From: Mycobacterium sp. NS-7484
GTDB taxonomy: Bacteria > Actinomycetota > Actinomycetes > Mycobacteriales > Mycobacteriaceae
Length of the DNA stretch: 64,000 nt
NCBI RefSeq assembly: GCF_001953975.1
Contig: NZ_MBEJ01000067.1
Location: forward strand, 1 to 64,000
Reading direction: 5' to 3'
Shown piece after piece: positions 27,478-36,807 of this stretch. The translations under genes and the position numbers were made by a program. The notes under the pieces were generated by a model. That model was not told the origin of the DNA and searched no databases. It saw only the letters and a program-made list of their open reading frames with translations. The first letter of the stretch is position 1. Every line of letters starts with the position of its first letter.

Positions 27478-28818
27478 ATGGGTCGACTGTTCGGCACCGA
27501 TGGGGTGCGCGGGGTCGCCAACCGCGATCTGACTGCCGAGCTGGCGGTTGCGCTCGGTTCGGCGGCGGCGCGGCGACTCGCCAACTCTTCCGGGACCCGC
27601 CGCCCGGTGGCGGTCGTCGGACGCGATCCGCGGGCCAGCGGCGAGATGCTGGAAGCCGCGGTGATCGCCGGTATCACCAGCGAGGGCGTCGACGCCCTAC
27701 GGGTCGGGGTGCTGCCGACCCCGGCGGTGGCCTATCTGACCAGCGCCTACGACGCCGACTTCGGGGTGATGATCTCCGCGTCGCACAACCCGATGCCCGA
27801 CAACGGCATCAAGATCTTCGGTCCGGGCGGACACAAGCTCGACGACGCCGCTGAGGACCGGATCGAGGAGCTCGTGCACGCGGGCCCCGGCAGCCGGCCC
27901 ATCGCGGCCAGCATCGGCCGGGTGCTCGACGCGGAAGACGCGCTGGACCGCTATCTGCGCCACGCCGGCAAGGCCGTGACCACGCGGCTTGACGGGCTGA
28001 CCGTCGTGGTGGATTGCGCGCACGGCGCGGCATGGGCCGCCGCGCCGCGGGCTTACCGGGCCGCCGGAGCGAACGTCGTCGCAATCAACGCCGAACCCAA
28101 CGGCCTCAACATCAACGACGGCTGCGGGTCCACCCACATGGAGACGCTGCAGGCCGCGGTCCTCGAGCACGGCGCCGACCTGGGGCTCGCGCACGACGGC
28201 GACGCCGACCGGTGCCTGGCCGTGGACGCCTCCGGTCAGGTGATCGACGGCGACGCGATCATGGTGGTGCTGGCGCTGGCGATGCAGGAGGCCGGGGAAC
28301 TGGCGTCGGACACGTTGGTGGCCACCGTGATGAGCAATCTCGGGTTGCACCTGGCCATGCGGGCCGCCGGGATCGAGGTCCGCACCACCGGCGTCGGAGA
28401 CCGATACGTCCTGGAGGAACTGCGGGCCGGCGAGTACTCGCTCGGTGGTGAGCAGTCCGGCCACATCGTGCTGCCCGGCCTCGGCACGACCGGCGACGGC
28501 ATCGTCACCGGCCTGCGCCTGATGTCGCGGATGGCTCAGACCCGCAGCTCGTTGGCCGCGCTCGCCGAGCCGATGCGCACCTTGCCGCAGGTCCTCATCA
28601 ATGTGGCCGTGGCGGACAAGGCAGCGGTGGCCGAGGCGCCGTCCGTGCAGTCGGCGGTCGCCGAGGCCGAGGCCGAACTCGGCGACACTGGCCGGATCCT
28701 GTTGCGGCCGTCGGGCACCGAGCAGGTGGTTCGGGTGATGGTCGAGGCCGCCGACGAGAACACGGCCCGGATGCTGGCCGTGCGGGTGGCCGATTCGGTC
28801 AGCGGTCACTCAGCCTGA
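27478..28818 (+). CDS. glmM: Phosphoglucosamine mutase GlmM
   Basis: 446 residues, as in M. tuberculosis (448). It starts [15 protein letters not shown], the typical N-terminus, so I chose the ATG at 27478 over an earlier in-frame start. The phosphoserine loop [13 protein letters not shown], the metal-binding DGDADR and the sugar-binding GGEQSGH are all present. It converts glucosamine-6-phosphate to glucosamine-1-phosphate for UDP-GlcNAc and cell-wall synthesis. glmS, which makes its substrate, lies 3.9 kb downstream on the same strand. Confidence 0.96.
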   Translation: MGRLFGTDGVRGVANRDLTAELAVALGSAAARRLANSSGTRRPVAVVGRDPRASGEMLEAAVIAGITSEGVDALRVGVLPTPAVAYLTSAYDADFGVMISASHNPMPDNGIKIFGPGGHKLDDAAEDRIEELVHAGPGSRPIAASIGRVLDAEDALDRYLRHAGKAVTTRLDGLTVVVDCAHGAAWAAAPRAYRAAGANVVAINAEPNGLNINDGCGSTHMETLQAAVLEHGADLGLAHDGDADRCLAVDASGQVIDGDAIMVVLALAMQEAGELASDTLVATVMSNLGLHLAMRAAGIEVRTTGVGDRYVLEELRAGEYSLGGEQSGHIVLPGLGTTGDGIVTGLRLMSRMAQTRSSLAALAEPMRTLPQVLINVAVADKAAVAEAPSVQSAVAEAEAELGDTGRILLRPSGTEQVVRVMVEAADENTARMLAVRVADSVSGHSA

Positions 28819-28854
28819 GGGAACCAGGTGCCGGCCGGCTGCGTCTAAATCGGC

Positions 28855-29160
28855 ATGGCACAAGTTGACCTGGCCCGTGTCGACGTCGAAGCGGTGCTTG
28901 GCGCCGCACAGCAATACGACGCGATCGCCGACCTGTTGGAGGGCGGCGCGCGCAGCCGGCTCAGTCGTCCGGTGTTCGGCGGGGCCACCGCCGGCCGGCA
29001 GCATGTCGGCCATGGCGAAGCCGTTCGATCCACCACCGACGATCTGGCCGACGCCGTGCGGCAGTGGTCGCGAGCTGCCGGCGAGATCGCCGCGGTGCTT
29101 CGGCTCTGCACTGACCGCTATGTGATCACCGATGAGCTGGCCGCCGGCCGGGTGGGCTGA
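28855..29160 (+). CDS. Small helical protein, Rv3440c-type, possible ESX-associated partner
   Basis: 101 residues, predicted all-helical with no signal peptide. The C-terminal half (TTDDLADAVRQWSRAAGEIAAVL) resembles ESX-1 secretion-associated EspC/DUF2580-type proteins. It occupies the position of M. tuberculosis Rv3440c, directly upstream of an Rv3439c-type gene, with only 3 bp between them. The function is unknown to me; I infer that it is a chaperone or co-secreted partner of the next product. Confidence 0.7.
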   Translation: MAQVDLARVDVEAVLGAAQQYDAIADLLEGGARSRLSRPVFGGATAGRQHVGHGEAVRSTTDDLADAVRQWSRAAGEIAAVLRLCTDRYVITDELAAGRVG

Positions 29161-29163
29161 GTG

Positions 29164-30645
29164 ATGTCCGGAAGTCGTGATGTGACAACGACTTTGGCCC
29201 ACGGGATGCCCGCCGTGGACACACTGGCCGAATACGTCTGGGCGGCACACCAGCTCGGCTATCAGCACCCCGATCTGACCGCGCAACCCGCCGCGATGTA
29301 CGACCGGTACTGCGCCGAGGAGGGGCTCGACCTCGGCGCACTCGAGGCCGACCGGGCCGCGCTGCTGGCGGCCGCGGCGGTCGCCGAACAAGCGTTGCAG
29401 CTGCAACGGGACCAGGCCGACGCGCTCACCGCAGCCTGGCAGGGCGGCGGGGCAGCGGCCTCGCGCAGTTTTTTGACGGGCCACGCCACCGCGTCCGAGC
29501 AGCTGGTCACAGCATTGCGGGCTGCCGCTGATGCGCTCGGCACGCTCGGCGATCGATTGTGGCGGGCGGTCGATGACAAGGTCTCGGCTGCCATCGAGAT
29601 AGAGCAACGGTGCGCCTCGCACCGCGACGTCTGGTTGGCTGCGGCCCGGACGGTACGCAGCGGGGTGGGGCAGCGCGATACGGCCGCCGAACTCGTCGAC
29701 CAACAGGTCAGGCCGTTTGTTGCCGAGCATGTCGGCGGTGATTGGCTGACCGCGATGCGCGCCGGAACCGCAGCGGTGGCCGACGCGTACGAGGATGCGC
29801 TCAGCGCGATCCGGGCCGCGCCGCTGCCGGTGTTCGCGGTGCCCGGGCAGCTGGGGCCGACACCCGGAGGGCGGCTCGACACTGCGGGCGTTCCGTCGTA
29901 TTACCCACCGGCACAATCTGTTTCGGCGGTACCCGCCTCCGCGCCTGCGTATGCCGCACCGGCTGCCGCGCCGGCGCCCGCACCAGCGGCCATGCCAGCA
30001 CCCGCGGTCGCGCCGGCGGCCGGCGATCCGGCAGCGGCGATCGATCCGGCGGTGACGGGGGCGTCGGCACCGATGCCGCCCACCGGATCTGGAACCGGTG
30101 GTTGGGGTGCGGGGCTTCCCGGTGCAGGCAGCTCCGGCGTCGGCAGCCCTCTGGCGGATCTGGGTCAGCGCCTGGCCGACATGTTCGGCGGGTTGATCGG
30201 ATCCGACGGCAGCACCCTGGGCGGCGACAGTGTGGACCCGTTCGACGTGGACCCGTTCGACGTGGACCCGTTCGACGCAGAAGACCCACTTGCCGACGAG
30301 GGTGAGGAGGTGTCCGAAGAATCAGATCTCGAAGAAGACCCCGAGGACGAAGCCGGTGACGAGACCGACGAAGAGACCGACGAAGAAGCCCCCGGCGAGC
30401 CCGGCGAGAATCCTGACGGTGAGGAGGAAACCGTGCCCCTCGACGGGGAAGCGGAACTGGGAGTTGACGACGCCGCCACCGAGGATGTCGTCGAACAACC
30501 TGAGGCACAGCCAAATTCGCAGCCCGCGCCACCGGTCGAACTGCCGACTGATCCGACGGCGCCGCCGACCGAGCCATTGGCCGATTCGACGGAGGACACC
30601 CCGTGTTCGATCGCGGCCGACGAGCTGCCGCAGGTCGGTGGGTAG
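29164..30645 (+). CDS. Large protein with WXG-like helical domain and acidic repeat tail (Rv3439c-type)
   Basis: 493 residues. The first 230 are helical and contain A-W-Q-G at residues 91-94 between two helices, like a WXG100 fold. Then comes an Ala/Pro-rich stretch (about 250-300), a Gly-rich part, three tandem VDPFD units (residues 357-371), a strongly acidic Glu/Asp-rich segment and a Pro/Thr-rich end. No signal peptide is visible, so export, if any, would need a type VII system; ESX-4 is encoded 20 kb upstream. The ATG at 29164 is preferred to a GTG at 29161. The biochemical role is unknown. Confidence 0.72.
   Translation: MSGSRDVTTTLAHGMPAVDTLAEYVWAAHQLGYQHPDLTAQPAAMYDRYCAEEGLDLGALEADRAALLAAAAVAEQALQLQRDQADALTAAWQGGGAAASRSFLTGHATASEQLVTALRAAADALGTLGDRLWRAVDDKVSAAIEIEQRCASHRDVWLAAARTVRSGVGQRDTAAELVDQQVRPFVAEHVGGDWLTAMRAGTAAVADAYEDALSAIRAAPLPVFAVPGQLGPTPGGRLDTAGVPSYYPPAQSVSAVPASAPAYAAPAAAPAPAPAAMPAPAVAPAAGDPAAAIDPAVTGASAPMPPTGSGTGGWGAGLPGAGSSGVGSPLADLGQRLADMFGGLIGSDGSTLGGDSVDPFDVDPFDVDPFDAEDPLADEGEEVSEESDLEEDPEDEAGDETDEETDEEAPGEPGENPDGEEETVPLDGEAELGVDDAATEDVVEQPEAQPNSQPAPPVELPTDPTAPPTEPLADSTEDTPCSIAADELPQVGG
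30232..30276 (+). repeat. Three perfect 15-bp tandem repeats
   Basis: GTGGACCCGTTCGAC occurs three times without change (30232-30246, 30247-30261, 30262-30276), encoding VDPFD units in the acidic protein. Identity at the DNA level suggests recent slippage. Confidence 0.95.
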
Positions 30646-30657
30646 CCCGAGGTGCGG

Positions 30658-31710
30658 CTATCGGGTCAGTGACACCAGCTCCTCGCAGAACTTCACCGTC
30701 TCGGCCGTGTCGGTGGCCAGCGGGTGAACCAGCATGGTGGTCACCCCGGCCTCGGCGTAGGCGGCCAGGCGTTCCTTGACGAATCCCTTCGGCCCCACGA
30801 GCGACACGTTGCGCACCAGGTCGTCGGGCACGGCCGCGATCGCTTCGGCTTTCTTGCCGGCCAGGAACAGGTCCTGGATGTGATCGGCCACCTCGCCGTA
30901 GCCGTACCGGGTGGCCAGTTTGTGGTAGAAGTTCTGCCCGCGGGCGCCCATCCCGCCGATGTACAGCGCCAGTTGGGGTTTCGCCCAGGCCAGCCGGTCG
31001 TCCACGTCGTCACCGATGGCGAGGCTCGCGCTGACCATGACGTCCAACGGTCCCAGCTCCGGATCGCGCTTGGCCGCTCCGGCCCGCAGCGCATCGCCCC
31101 ACACGTCGTCGGCCTTCTCCGGTAGGTAGAACACGGGCTGCCAGCCTTCGGCGATCTCGGCGGTCAGCTCGACATTCTTCGGCCCCAGCGCGGCGATGGT
31201 GATCGGGATACGTTCCCGCACCGGGTGATTGATCAGATGCAGGGACTTCCCGAGCCCGGTCCCGCGGGCCCCGGGACCCTCGCTGGGCAGCGGCAGCTGG
31301 TAGTACTTGCCCTGGTAGTCGACGTTCTCACGCCGCCACACCTGGCGGCAGATCTCGACCACCTCGCGGGTGCGGCCCAGCGGCGCGTCGAACGGCACGC
31401 CGTGGAAGCCCTCCATCACCTGCGGACCGGAGGTGCCGATGCCGAGCCGGAACCGGCCGTCGGACACGTAGTCCACTCCGGCTGCGGTCATCGCCATCAG
31501 TGACGGTGTGCGGGTGTAGATCGGCACCACGCCGGTGCCGAGTTCCATGGTCGAGGTCTTGGCGGCCAGGTAGCCCAGCTGGCTGATGGCGTCGTAGGAG
31601 TACGCCTCGGCCACGAGGGCGATGTCGATGCCGACCTTCTCCAATTCGACGACCTGGTCGGCCGCCTCCTTGAAGCCGCCGGCGTAGCTCAGAAAGATGC
31701 CTGTGCGCAT
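30658..31710 (-). CDS. LLM-class (probably F420-dependent) oxidoreductase
   Basis: 350 residues, a luciferase-like TIM barrel. MRTGIFLSYAGGFKEAADQVVELEKVG opens the protein, and the family shows GTGVVPIYTRTPSLMAMTAAGVDYVSDGRFRLGIGTSGPQV and a PITIAALGPKNVELTAEIAEGW stretch. In mycobacteria this group usually binds F420 and not FMN. It resembles the Rv3520c type as I remember it. Its 3' end faces the acidic-protein gene with 12 bp between them. The substrate is unknown, as for most members. Confidence 0.85.
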   Translation of the reverse strand: MRTGIFLSYAGGFKEAADQVVELEKVGIDIALVAEAYSYDAISQLGYLAAKTSTMELGTGVVPIYTRTPSLMAMTAAGVDYVSDGRFRLGIGTSGPQVMEGFHGVPFDAPLGRTREVVEICRQVWRRENVDYQGKYYQLPLPSEGPGARGTGLGKSLHLINHPVRERIPITIAALGPKNVELTAEIAEGWQPVFYLPEKADDVWGDALRAGAAKRDPELGPLDVMVSASLAIGDDVDDRLAWAKPQLALYIGGMGARGQNFYHKLATRYGYGEVADHIQDLFLAGKKAEAIAAVPDDLVRNVSLVGPKGFVKERLAAYAEAGVTTMLVHPLATDTAETVKFCEELVSLTR

Positions 31711-31753
31711 CAGGGAGTTATATCACCATCAACCGGTTGGTTGGGAAGCTGGT

Positions 31754-32605
31754 CTACGGCTTGAGCAGCGCAACGACTTTGTCCTCAAGGGCCACCGGGT
31801 CGGCGTTCGGATCGGCGGGCTCGGTGTGGGGGAGCACCACGTCGGCATCGGCGAAATCGCGGTAGGTCTTGTCCCCGGCCAGCGTGGCCAGCAGATATCC
31901 CGTGAGCATCGCGCGCACGATCTTCTGGGTCTGCCGGTCGGCGCCGGGCAGCCCGAAGAACCGCGCCAGCCGGCGACCCTCGACCAGACCACCCGCCTTG
32001 GCCTTGCTGACGGTGCGCAGAGTCGCACCCTCCCAGGCCCGGGCCAGCTCCACCGCGTTCGAGCGCAGCGTCATCGGATCTCCTGGCGCGGTCAACACCA
32101 GGCCGGGCACCCGCAGTGTCGATGCCGGTTCCTCGGCCCGCGGAGTGGTCACCGTCGGGAACAACGACACCACGGCCTTAGGGCGGTGCTGGTCCCCGGC
32201 CATCCCGGCGGCCGCGAACACCGCGGCGGACCCACCAAAGCCGTGCCCCACCACACCCCGCTTGCCCGGGTGCACGCTGATCTTGCCCGGGCCCAGCCGC
32301 ACCCCGGTGATGATCTCCAGCGCGGCGCCCAGATCGAAGGCGAAGTTGAGCACCGACGGTGCCAACCCCTTCTCGGTGTCGGGTGCGGCGGCGACGATGC
32401 CCCATGAGGCCAGATGTTCCAGCGTGCGCGCGTAGTTTCCGGCCTGGGCCATCCAGTCGTGGCCCAACACCACCCCGGGCAGGTTCAAACCGGCCTGGGG
32501 CGTGTACACCACACCGGGCATGCCGGCGAACGCCAGGTCGCCGCGCAGAACCTTGTGCGGTCCGCGCCGGGTCAACCGTGCGAAGAGCTTCTTTGTGCTG
32601 GCCAC
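31754..32605 (-). CDS. Alpha/beta-hydrolase-fold protein lacking the nucleophile Ser (Rv3438-type)
   Basis: 283 residues with the layout of a dienelactone-hydrolase or PET-hydrolase-like protein: VVLGHDWMAQAG (oxyanion region) and VVGHGFGGSAAV (the nucleophile elbow). At the elbow, G-H-G-F-G replaces G-x-S-x-G, so residue 122 is Gly where Ser or Cys should be. An acid/His pair may be absent too. The protein may therefore not be a hydrolase. It is divergent from glmS with 94 bp between starts, the position of Rv3438 in M. tuberculosis. Confidence 0.78.
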   Translation of the reverse strand: MASTKKLFARLTRRGPHKVLRGDLAFAGMPGVVYTPQAGLNLPGVVLGHDWMAQAGNYARTLEHLASWGIVAAAPDTEKGLAPSVLNFAFDLGAALEIITGVRLGPGKISVHPGKRGVVGHGFGGSAAVFAAAGMAGDQHRPKAVVSLFPTVTTPRAEEPASTLRVPGLVLTAPGDPMTLRSNAVELARAWEGATLRTVSKAKAGGLVEGRRLARFFGLPGADRQTQKIVRAMLTGYLLATLAGDKTYRDFADADVVLPHTEPADPNADPVALEDKVVALLKP

Positions 32606-32699
32606 GGGTTGACCGTAGCGCAGAGCGCACGGTGATTTACGTCAACCGCCGTCGCGCGGAATCGGGTCGGGACGGCCTCCTGCACTACCCTGGGACCCT

Positions 32700-34577
32700 A
32701 TGTGTGGAATCGTCGGCTACGTCGGGACGCGCCCGGCGCGCGGCATCGTGGTCGACGCGCTGCGCCGGATGGAATACCGGGGTTACGACTCCTCTGGAAT
32801 CGCCCTGCTCGACGGCCACGGCGGCATGACGGTGCGTCGCCGCGCCGGCCGGCTGGCCAACCTGGAGGCCGCCCTCGACGAGACCGACGACGCGGTACTG
32901 ACCGGCACCACCGGCCTCGGCCACACCCGCTGGGCCACCCATGGCCGCCCCACCGACCGCAATGCCCACCCGCATCGGGATGCCGCAGGTCAGGTCGCCG
33001 TCGTCCACAACGGGATCATCGAGAATTTCGCCGTCCTGCGGGCCGAGCTCGAAGCCGAGGGCGTCGAGTTCGCCAGCGACACCGATTCCGAGGTGGCCGT
33101 GCACCTCGTGTCGCGGCAGTACCGCCAGGGAGCCACGGCCGGAGACTTCCCGGCCTCGGTGCTGGCCGTCCTGCAGCGCCTGGAAGGCCACTTCACTCTG
33201 GTGTTCGCCAATGCCGACGATCCGGGCACGATCGTGGCCGCCCGCCGGTCCACCCCGCTGGTGGTCGGTATCGGTGACGGGGAGATGTTCGTCGGCTCCG
33301 ACGTGGCGGCATTCATCGAGCACACCCGCCATGCCGTGGAACTCGGTCAGGATCAGGCCGTGGTGCTGACCGCCGACGGCTACCGGATCACCGACTTCTC
33401 CGGCAACGACGATCTGCAGGCCGGCCGCGACTACCGCGAATTCCACATCGACTGGAATCTCGATGCCGCCGAAAAAGGCGGCTACGACTACTTCATGCTC
33501 AAGGAGATCGCCGAGCAGCCGGCCGCGGTCGCCGACACGCTGCTGGGACATTTCGTCGACAGCGGCATCGTCCTCGACGAGCAGCGGCTTTCCGATCAGG
33601 AACTGCGCGAGATCGACAAGGTCTTCATCGTCGCCTGCGGCACCGCCTACCACTCGGGTCTGCTGGCCAAGTACGCGATCGAGCACTGGACCCGGTTGCC
33701 CGTCGAGGTCGAGCTGGCCAGTGAGTTCCGGTACCGCGATCCGGTGCTGGACCGCAGCACGCTGGTGATCGCCATCTCGCAGTCCGGCGAGACCGCCGAC
33801 ACCCTCGAGGCTGTGCGGCACGCCAAGACGCAGAAGGCCAAGGTGCTGGCGATCTGCAACACCAACGGCAGCCAGATCCCGCGTGAGGCCGACGCGGTGC
33901 TCTACACCCGCGCCGGGCCGGAGATCGGTGTCGCGGCCACCAAGACGTTCCTGGCCCAGATCGCCGCCAACTATCTGGTGGGGCTGGCGCTGGCGCAGGC
34001 CCGCGGCACCAAGTACCCCGACGAGGTCGAGCGCGAGTACCGGGAGCTCGAGGCGATGCCCGACATGGTCAGCCGGGTGCTGGCCGGGATCGAGCCGGTG
34101 TTCCAACTCGCCCAGCGATTCGCCACATCGCCGACGGTGCTGTTCCTGGGCCGTCATGTCGGGTACCCGGTGGCGCTGGAGGGTGCGCTCAAGCTCAAAG
34201 AGCTGGCCTACATGCACGCCGAGGGTTTCGCCGCCGGCGAGCTCAAGCACGGCCCGATCGCTCTGATCGACGACGATCTTCCGGTCATCGTGGTGATGCC
34301 CTCACCGAAGAACGCGGCGATGCTGCACGCCAAGCTGCTGAGCAACATCCGGGAGATCCAGGCCCGTGGTGCGGTCACCATCGTCATCGCCGAGGAGGGC
34401 GACGACACGGTGCGGCCCTACGCCGATCACCTGATCGAGATCCCGGCGGTGTCAACGCTTTTCCAGCCGCTGCTGTCGACGATCCCGTTGCAGGTGTTCG
34501 CCGCCGGGGTGGCCCGGGCGCGCGGCTACGACGTCGACAAGCCGCGAAACCTGGCCAAGTCGGTCACCGTCGAGTAG
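32700..34577 (+). CDS. glmS: Glutamine-fructose-6-phosphate aminotransferase GlmS
   Basis: 625 residues. It begins MCGIVGYVG, with Cys2 as the N-terminal nucleophile of the glutaminase domain; LGHTRWATHG and the two SIS domains (IVACGTAYHSG, ISQSGETADT and FLGRHVGYPVALEGALKLKE) follow, and the protein ends in LAKSVTVE. It makes glucosamine-6-phosphate, the first step to UDP-GlcNAc, and feeds GlmM encoded upstream. The start ATG at 32700 leaves no room for a glmS ribozyme, and none is seen in the 94-bp upstream region. Confidence 0.97.
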   Translation: MCGIVGYVGTRPARGIVVDALRRMEYRGYDSSGIALLDGHGGMTVRRRAGRLANLEAALDETDDAVLTGTTGLGHTRWATHGRPTDRNAHPHRDAAGQVAVVHNGIIENFAVLRAELEAEGVEFASDTDSEVAVHLVSRQYRQGATAGDFPASVLAVLQRLEGHFTLVFANADDPGTIVAARRSTPLVVGIGDGEMFVGSDVAAFIEHTRHAVELGQDQAVVLTADGYRITDFSGNDDLQAGRDYREFHIDWNLDAAEKGGYDYFMLKEIAEQPAAVADTLLGHFVDSGIVLDEQRLSDQELREIDKVFIVACGTAYHSGLLAKYAIEHWTRLPVEVELASEFRYRDPVLDRSTLVIAISQSGETADTLEAVRHAKTQKAKVLAICNTNGSQIPREADAVLYTRAGPEIGVAATKTFLAQIAANYLVGLALAQARGTKYPDEVEREYRELEAMPDMVSRVLAGIEPVFQLAQRFATSPTVLFLGRHVGYPVALEGALKLKELAYMHAEGFAAGELKHGPIALIDDDLPVIVVMPSPKNAAMLHAKLLSNIREIQARGAVTIVIAEEGDDTVRPYADHLIEIPAVSTLFQPLLSTIPLQVFAAGVARARGYDVDKPRNLAKSVTVE

Positions 34578-34589
34578 GTCGGCGCGCCC

Positions 34590-34618
34590 CCAAGGCCCTT
34601 GGTGCCCAAGGGCTTTGG
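34590..34618 (+). terminator. Hairpin after glmS
   Basis: The arms 34590-34602 and 34605-34618 (CCAAGGCCCTTGG against CCCAAGGGCTTTGG) pair with a G-T pair and a tiny loop, 12 bp after the glmS stop. It probably ends the glmS transcript. Confidence 0.65.
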
Positions 34619-34751
34619 TCCGAGTTCCGTCGGCAGCGCGCCGCAAGCCGAATTGAGGTAGTCGACTACTCGTTTGTCGGGAGCCTTCGTCCCCATAACG
34701 TTCTGGTGTCTCGTTACAACAGAACAGTCGAATCGACTGAGGGGGAAGATC

Positions 34752-35243
34752 ATGGGGAAGAGTCTGAATCAAATCCTCGAAGAGGTGGGGGACGGTTCAC
34801 GGGTGGGCATCACGCTCGTGACGAACCAGGACAGCGGAATCGCGAGCTACGCCACCGGCGAAGCGACGTACCATCCCGGATCGTTTGTCGGGCCGATCTT
34901 CCGGCCGGCTCGACTGTCGACGTCCGGGGGCGAACCGCTCAAGTACTATTTCAGCGACCGGACCCTGGACATCGATCCGCCGGCCGGTGAGGGTGGATTC
35001 GGGCATACCCCGCGGCAACCGTTTTCCGCGAACGCCGTTGACAAGTTGGGCTTTTCGATTTCCCTGCTGCTCGCTCCCCGGGTGATCAAGTTCACGCTGC
35101 ACAGTTGGGGCAACGCGACATTCAGTGTCTCCATGGAGGAGCGGGGGACGCTGTTGATCGGCCAAGGGCCCGCGATCGGCAACCAGTCCGAACATGCCCT
35201 GTATGTCGTCGGGTTCACCGGGGTCTTCCATCCGCCGCACTAG
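34752..35243 (+). CDS. Protein of unknown function, predicted beta-rich
   Basis: 163 residues starting at the ATG at 34752, with GAGGGGGAAG just upstream. No signal peptide, membrane helix or known motif. The sequence alternates hydrophobic and polar residues and is rich in Gly, Ser, Thr and aromatics (IASYATGEATYHPGSF, KFTLHSWGNATFSVSM), suggesting a beta-sandwich. It has no Cys. It is absent from the M. tuberculosis order between glmS and the NAD(P)HX repair gene as I remember it. The 174-bp upstream region holds the glmS hairpin and a GTAGTCGACTAC palindrome at about 34661-34672. Confidence 0.7.
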   Translation: MGKSLNQILEEVGDGSRVGITLVTNQDSGIASYATGEATYHPGSFVGPIFRPARLSTSGGEPLKYYFSDRTLDIDPPAGEGGFGHTPRQPFSANAVDKLGFSISLLLAPRVIKFTLHSWGNATFSVSMEERGTLLIGQGPAIGNQSEHALYVVGFTGVFHPPH

Positions 35244-35342
35244 GTGGACTAACCAGGACGGCGCGTCGGCCCGAATTCAGCCGTTCCCAAGAGGAGCCGC
35301 GTAACCTGTTGGCACACGGGCACCTCGAGCGGGCGGGAGCTG

Positions 35343-36770
35343 ATGCGGTACTACTACTCGGCTGATGCGATCCGTGCCGCCGAGGCGCCATTGTTGGCAT
35401 CGTTGCCCGACGGTGGGCTGATGCGCCGCGCCGCGTATGGGTTGTCCACCGCGATCGGCACGGAGCTCACGCGACGCACCGGCGGGGTCGCCGGCCGGCG
35501 GATCTGTGCCGTGGTGGGTTCGGGTGACAATGGCGGCGATGCGCTGTGGGCCGCGACGTTCCTGCGCGGCCGCGGAGCGGCCGCTGACGCCGTCCTACTC
35601 AATCCGGAGAAAACTCACGCCAAGGGCCTGGCCGCGTTCCGCCGCGCCGGGGGACGGGTGGTCACCGAGATCGCCGGCGGAACCGATCTGGTGATCGACG
35701 GTGTCGTCGGCATCTCCGGGCGCGGCTCGTTACGTCCCGACGCCGCTGCGGTATTCGACGCCAACACTGCGCCCGTGGTTGCCGTCGACCTCCCCAGCGG
35801 AATCGACGTGCAGACCGGCGCCGCCGACGGTCCGCACGTGCAGGCCGCGCTGACCGTGACCTTCGGTGGCCTCAAACCGGTGCACGCGCTGGGTGAGTGC
35901 GGTCGTGTCGAACTCGTCGACATCGGCCTGGACTTGGCGCCCACCGACCTCGCCGGATTCGAGGCGGCCGATGTCCGGGCCCGTTGGCCGATCCCGGGTC
36001 CGCACGACGACAAATACAGCCAGGGTGTCACCGGCGTGGTGTCGGGCTCCTCGACCTATCCCGGAGCGGCTGTGCTGAGCGTCGGGGCCGCGGTGGCTGC
36101 CACCTCCGGCATGGTTCGCTATGCGGGAAGTGCTGCGCCACAGGTGCTTTCCCAATGGCCCGAGGTGATCGCCGCACCCACCGTCGAGGAGACGGGCCGG
36201 GTGCAGGCCTGGGCCGTCGGACCCGGGCTGGGCACCGACGAGACGGCGAAGGCCGCACTGCGTTTCGCCCTGGAGTCCGACCTGCCGGTGATCGTCGACG
36301 CGGACGGGCTGACCATGCTCGCCAAGGACCCCGGCCTGCTCGTCGGCCGCAGTGCGCCGACCGTGCTGACCCCGCACGCCGGTGAATTCGAGCGGCTGGC
36401 CGGCAATCCGCCCGGCAGTGACCGCGTCGCCGCGGCGCGCGACCTGGCCGAGCGTCTGGGTGCCACGGTTCTGCTCAAGGGCAACGTCACCGTCATCGCC
36501 GAGCCCGAGTCGGGGCGGGGGCGTGGCTGCGCCTACCTCAACCCGGCCGGCCAGTCCTGGGCTGCCACAGCAGGTTCCGGGGATGTGCTGTCCGGGATCA
36601 TCGGCGCCCTGCTGGCCGCGGGCCTGCCCGCAGGAGAAGCCGCCGCGGCGGCCGCTTTCGTCCATGCCCGCGCCGCCAACCTTTCGGCTGCCGATCCGGG
36701 GCCCCGCCCGGCGCCGACGTCGGCGTCGCGCATCCTGTCTCATGTCCGTGCCGCAATCGCCTCGCTCTGA
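35343..36770 (+). CDS. nnrD: Bifunctional NAD(P)HX epimerase/dehydratase
   Basis: 475 residues, near the 473 of M. tuberculosis Rv3433c. The N-terminal 200 residues form the YjeF_N epimerase (MRYYYSADAIRAAEAPLLASL, then GSGDNGGDALWAATFL). The C-terminal half is the carbohydrate-kinase-like dehydratase with AWAVGPGLGTDETAK, VIVDADGLTML, TVLTPHAGEFERL and TAGSGDVLSGIIGALLA. It repairs hydrated NADH and NADPH; the dehydratase uses ADP or ATP. gadB follows after 37 bp. I use nnrD because that domain is the catalytic one in the M. tuberculosis annotation I recall. Confidence 0.93.
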   Translation: MRYYYSADAIRAAEAPLLASLPDGGLMRRAAYGLSTAIGTELTRRTGGVAGRRICAVVGSGDNGGDALWAATFLRGRGAAADAVLLNPEKTHAKGLAAFRRAGGRVVTEIAGGTDLVIDGVVGISGRGSLRPDAAAVFDANTAPVVAVDLPSGIDVQTGAADGPHVQAALTVTFGGLKPVHALGECGRVELVDIGLDLAPTDLAGFEAADVRARWPIPGPHDDKYSQGVTGVVSGSSTYPGAAVLSVGAAVAATSGMVRYAGSAAPQVLSQWPEVIAAPTVEETGRVQAWAVGPGLGTDETAKAALRFALESDLPVIVDADGLTMLAKDPGLLVGRSAPTVLTPHAGEFERLAGNPPGSDRVAAARDLAERLGATVLLKGNVTVIAEPESGRGRGCAYLNPAGQSWAATAGSGDVLSGIIGALLAAGLPAGEAAAAAAFVHARAANLSAADPGPRPAPTSASRILSHVRAAIASL

Positions 36771-36807
36771 CAGAGTTCTTACGAAGCCCAAACGAAAAGG
36801 ACAACCC

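Noticed and set aside
32606..32699. glmS ribozyme
   Set aside because: Only 94 bp are available and no ribozyme core was recognised; these are mainly found in Firmicutes.
32685..34250. Long open frame antisense to glmS
   Set aside because: It is a high-GC shadow of a certain gene, with no family features and no ribosome-binding site.
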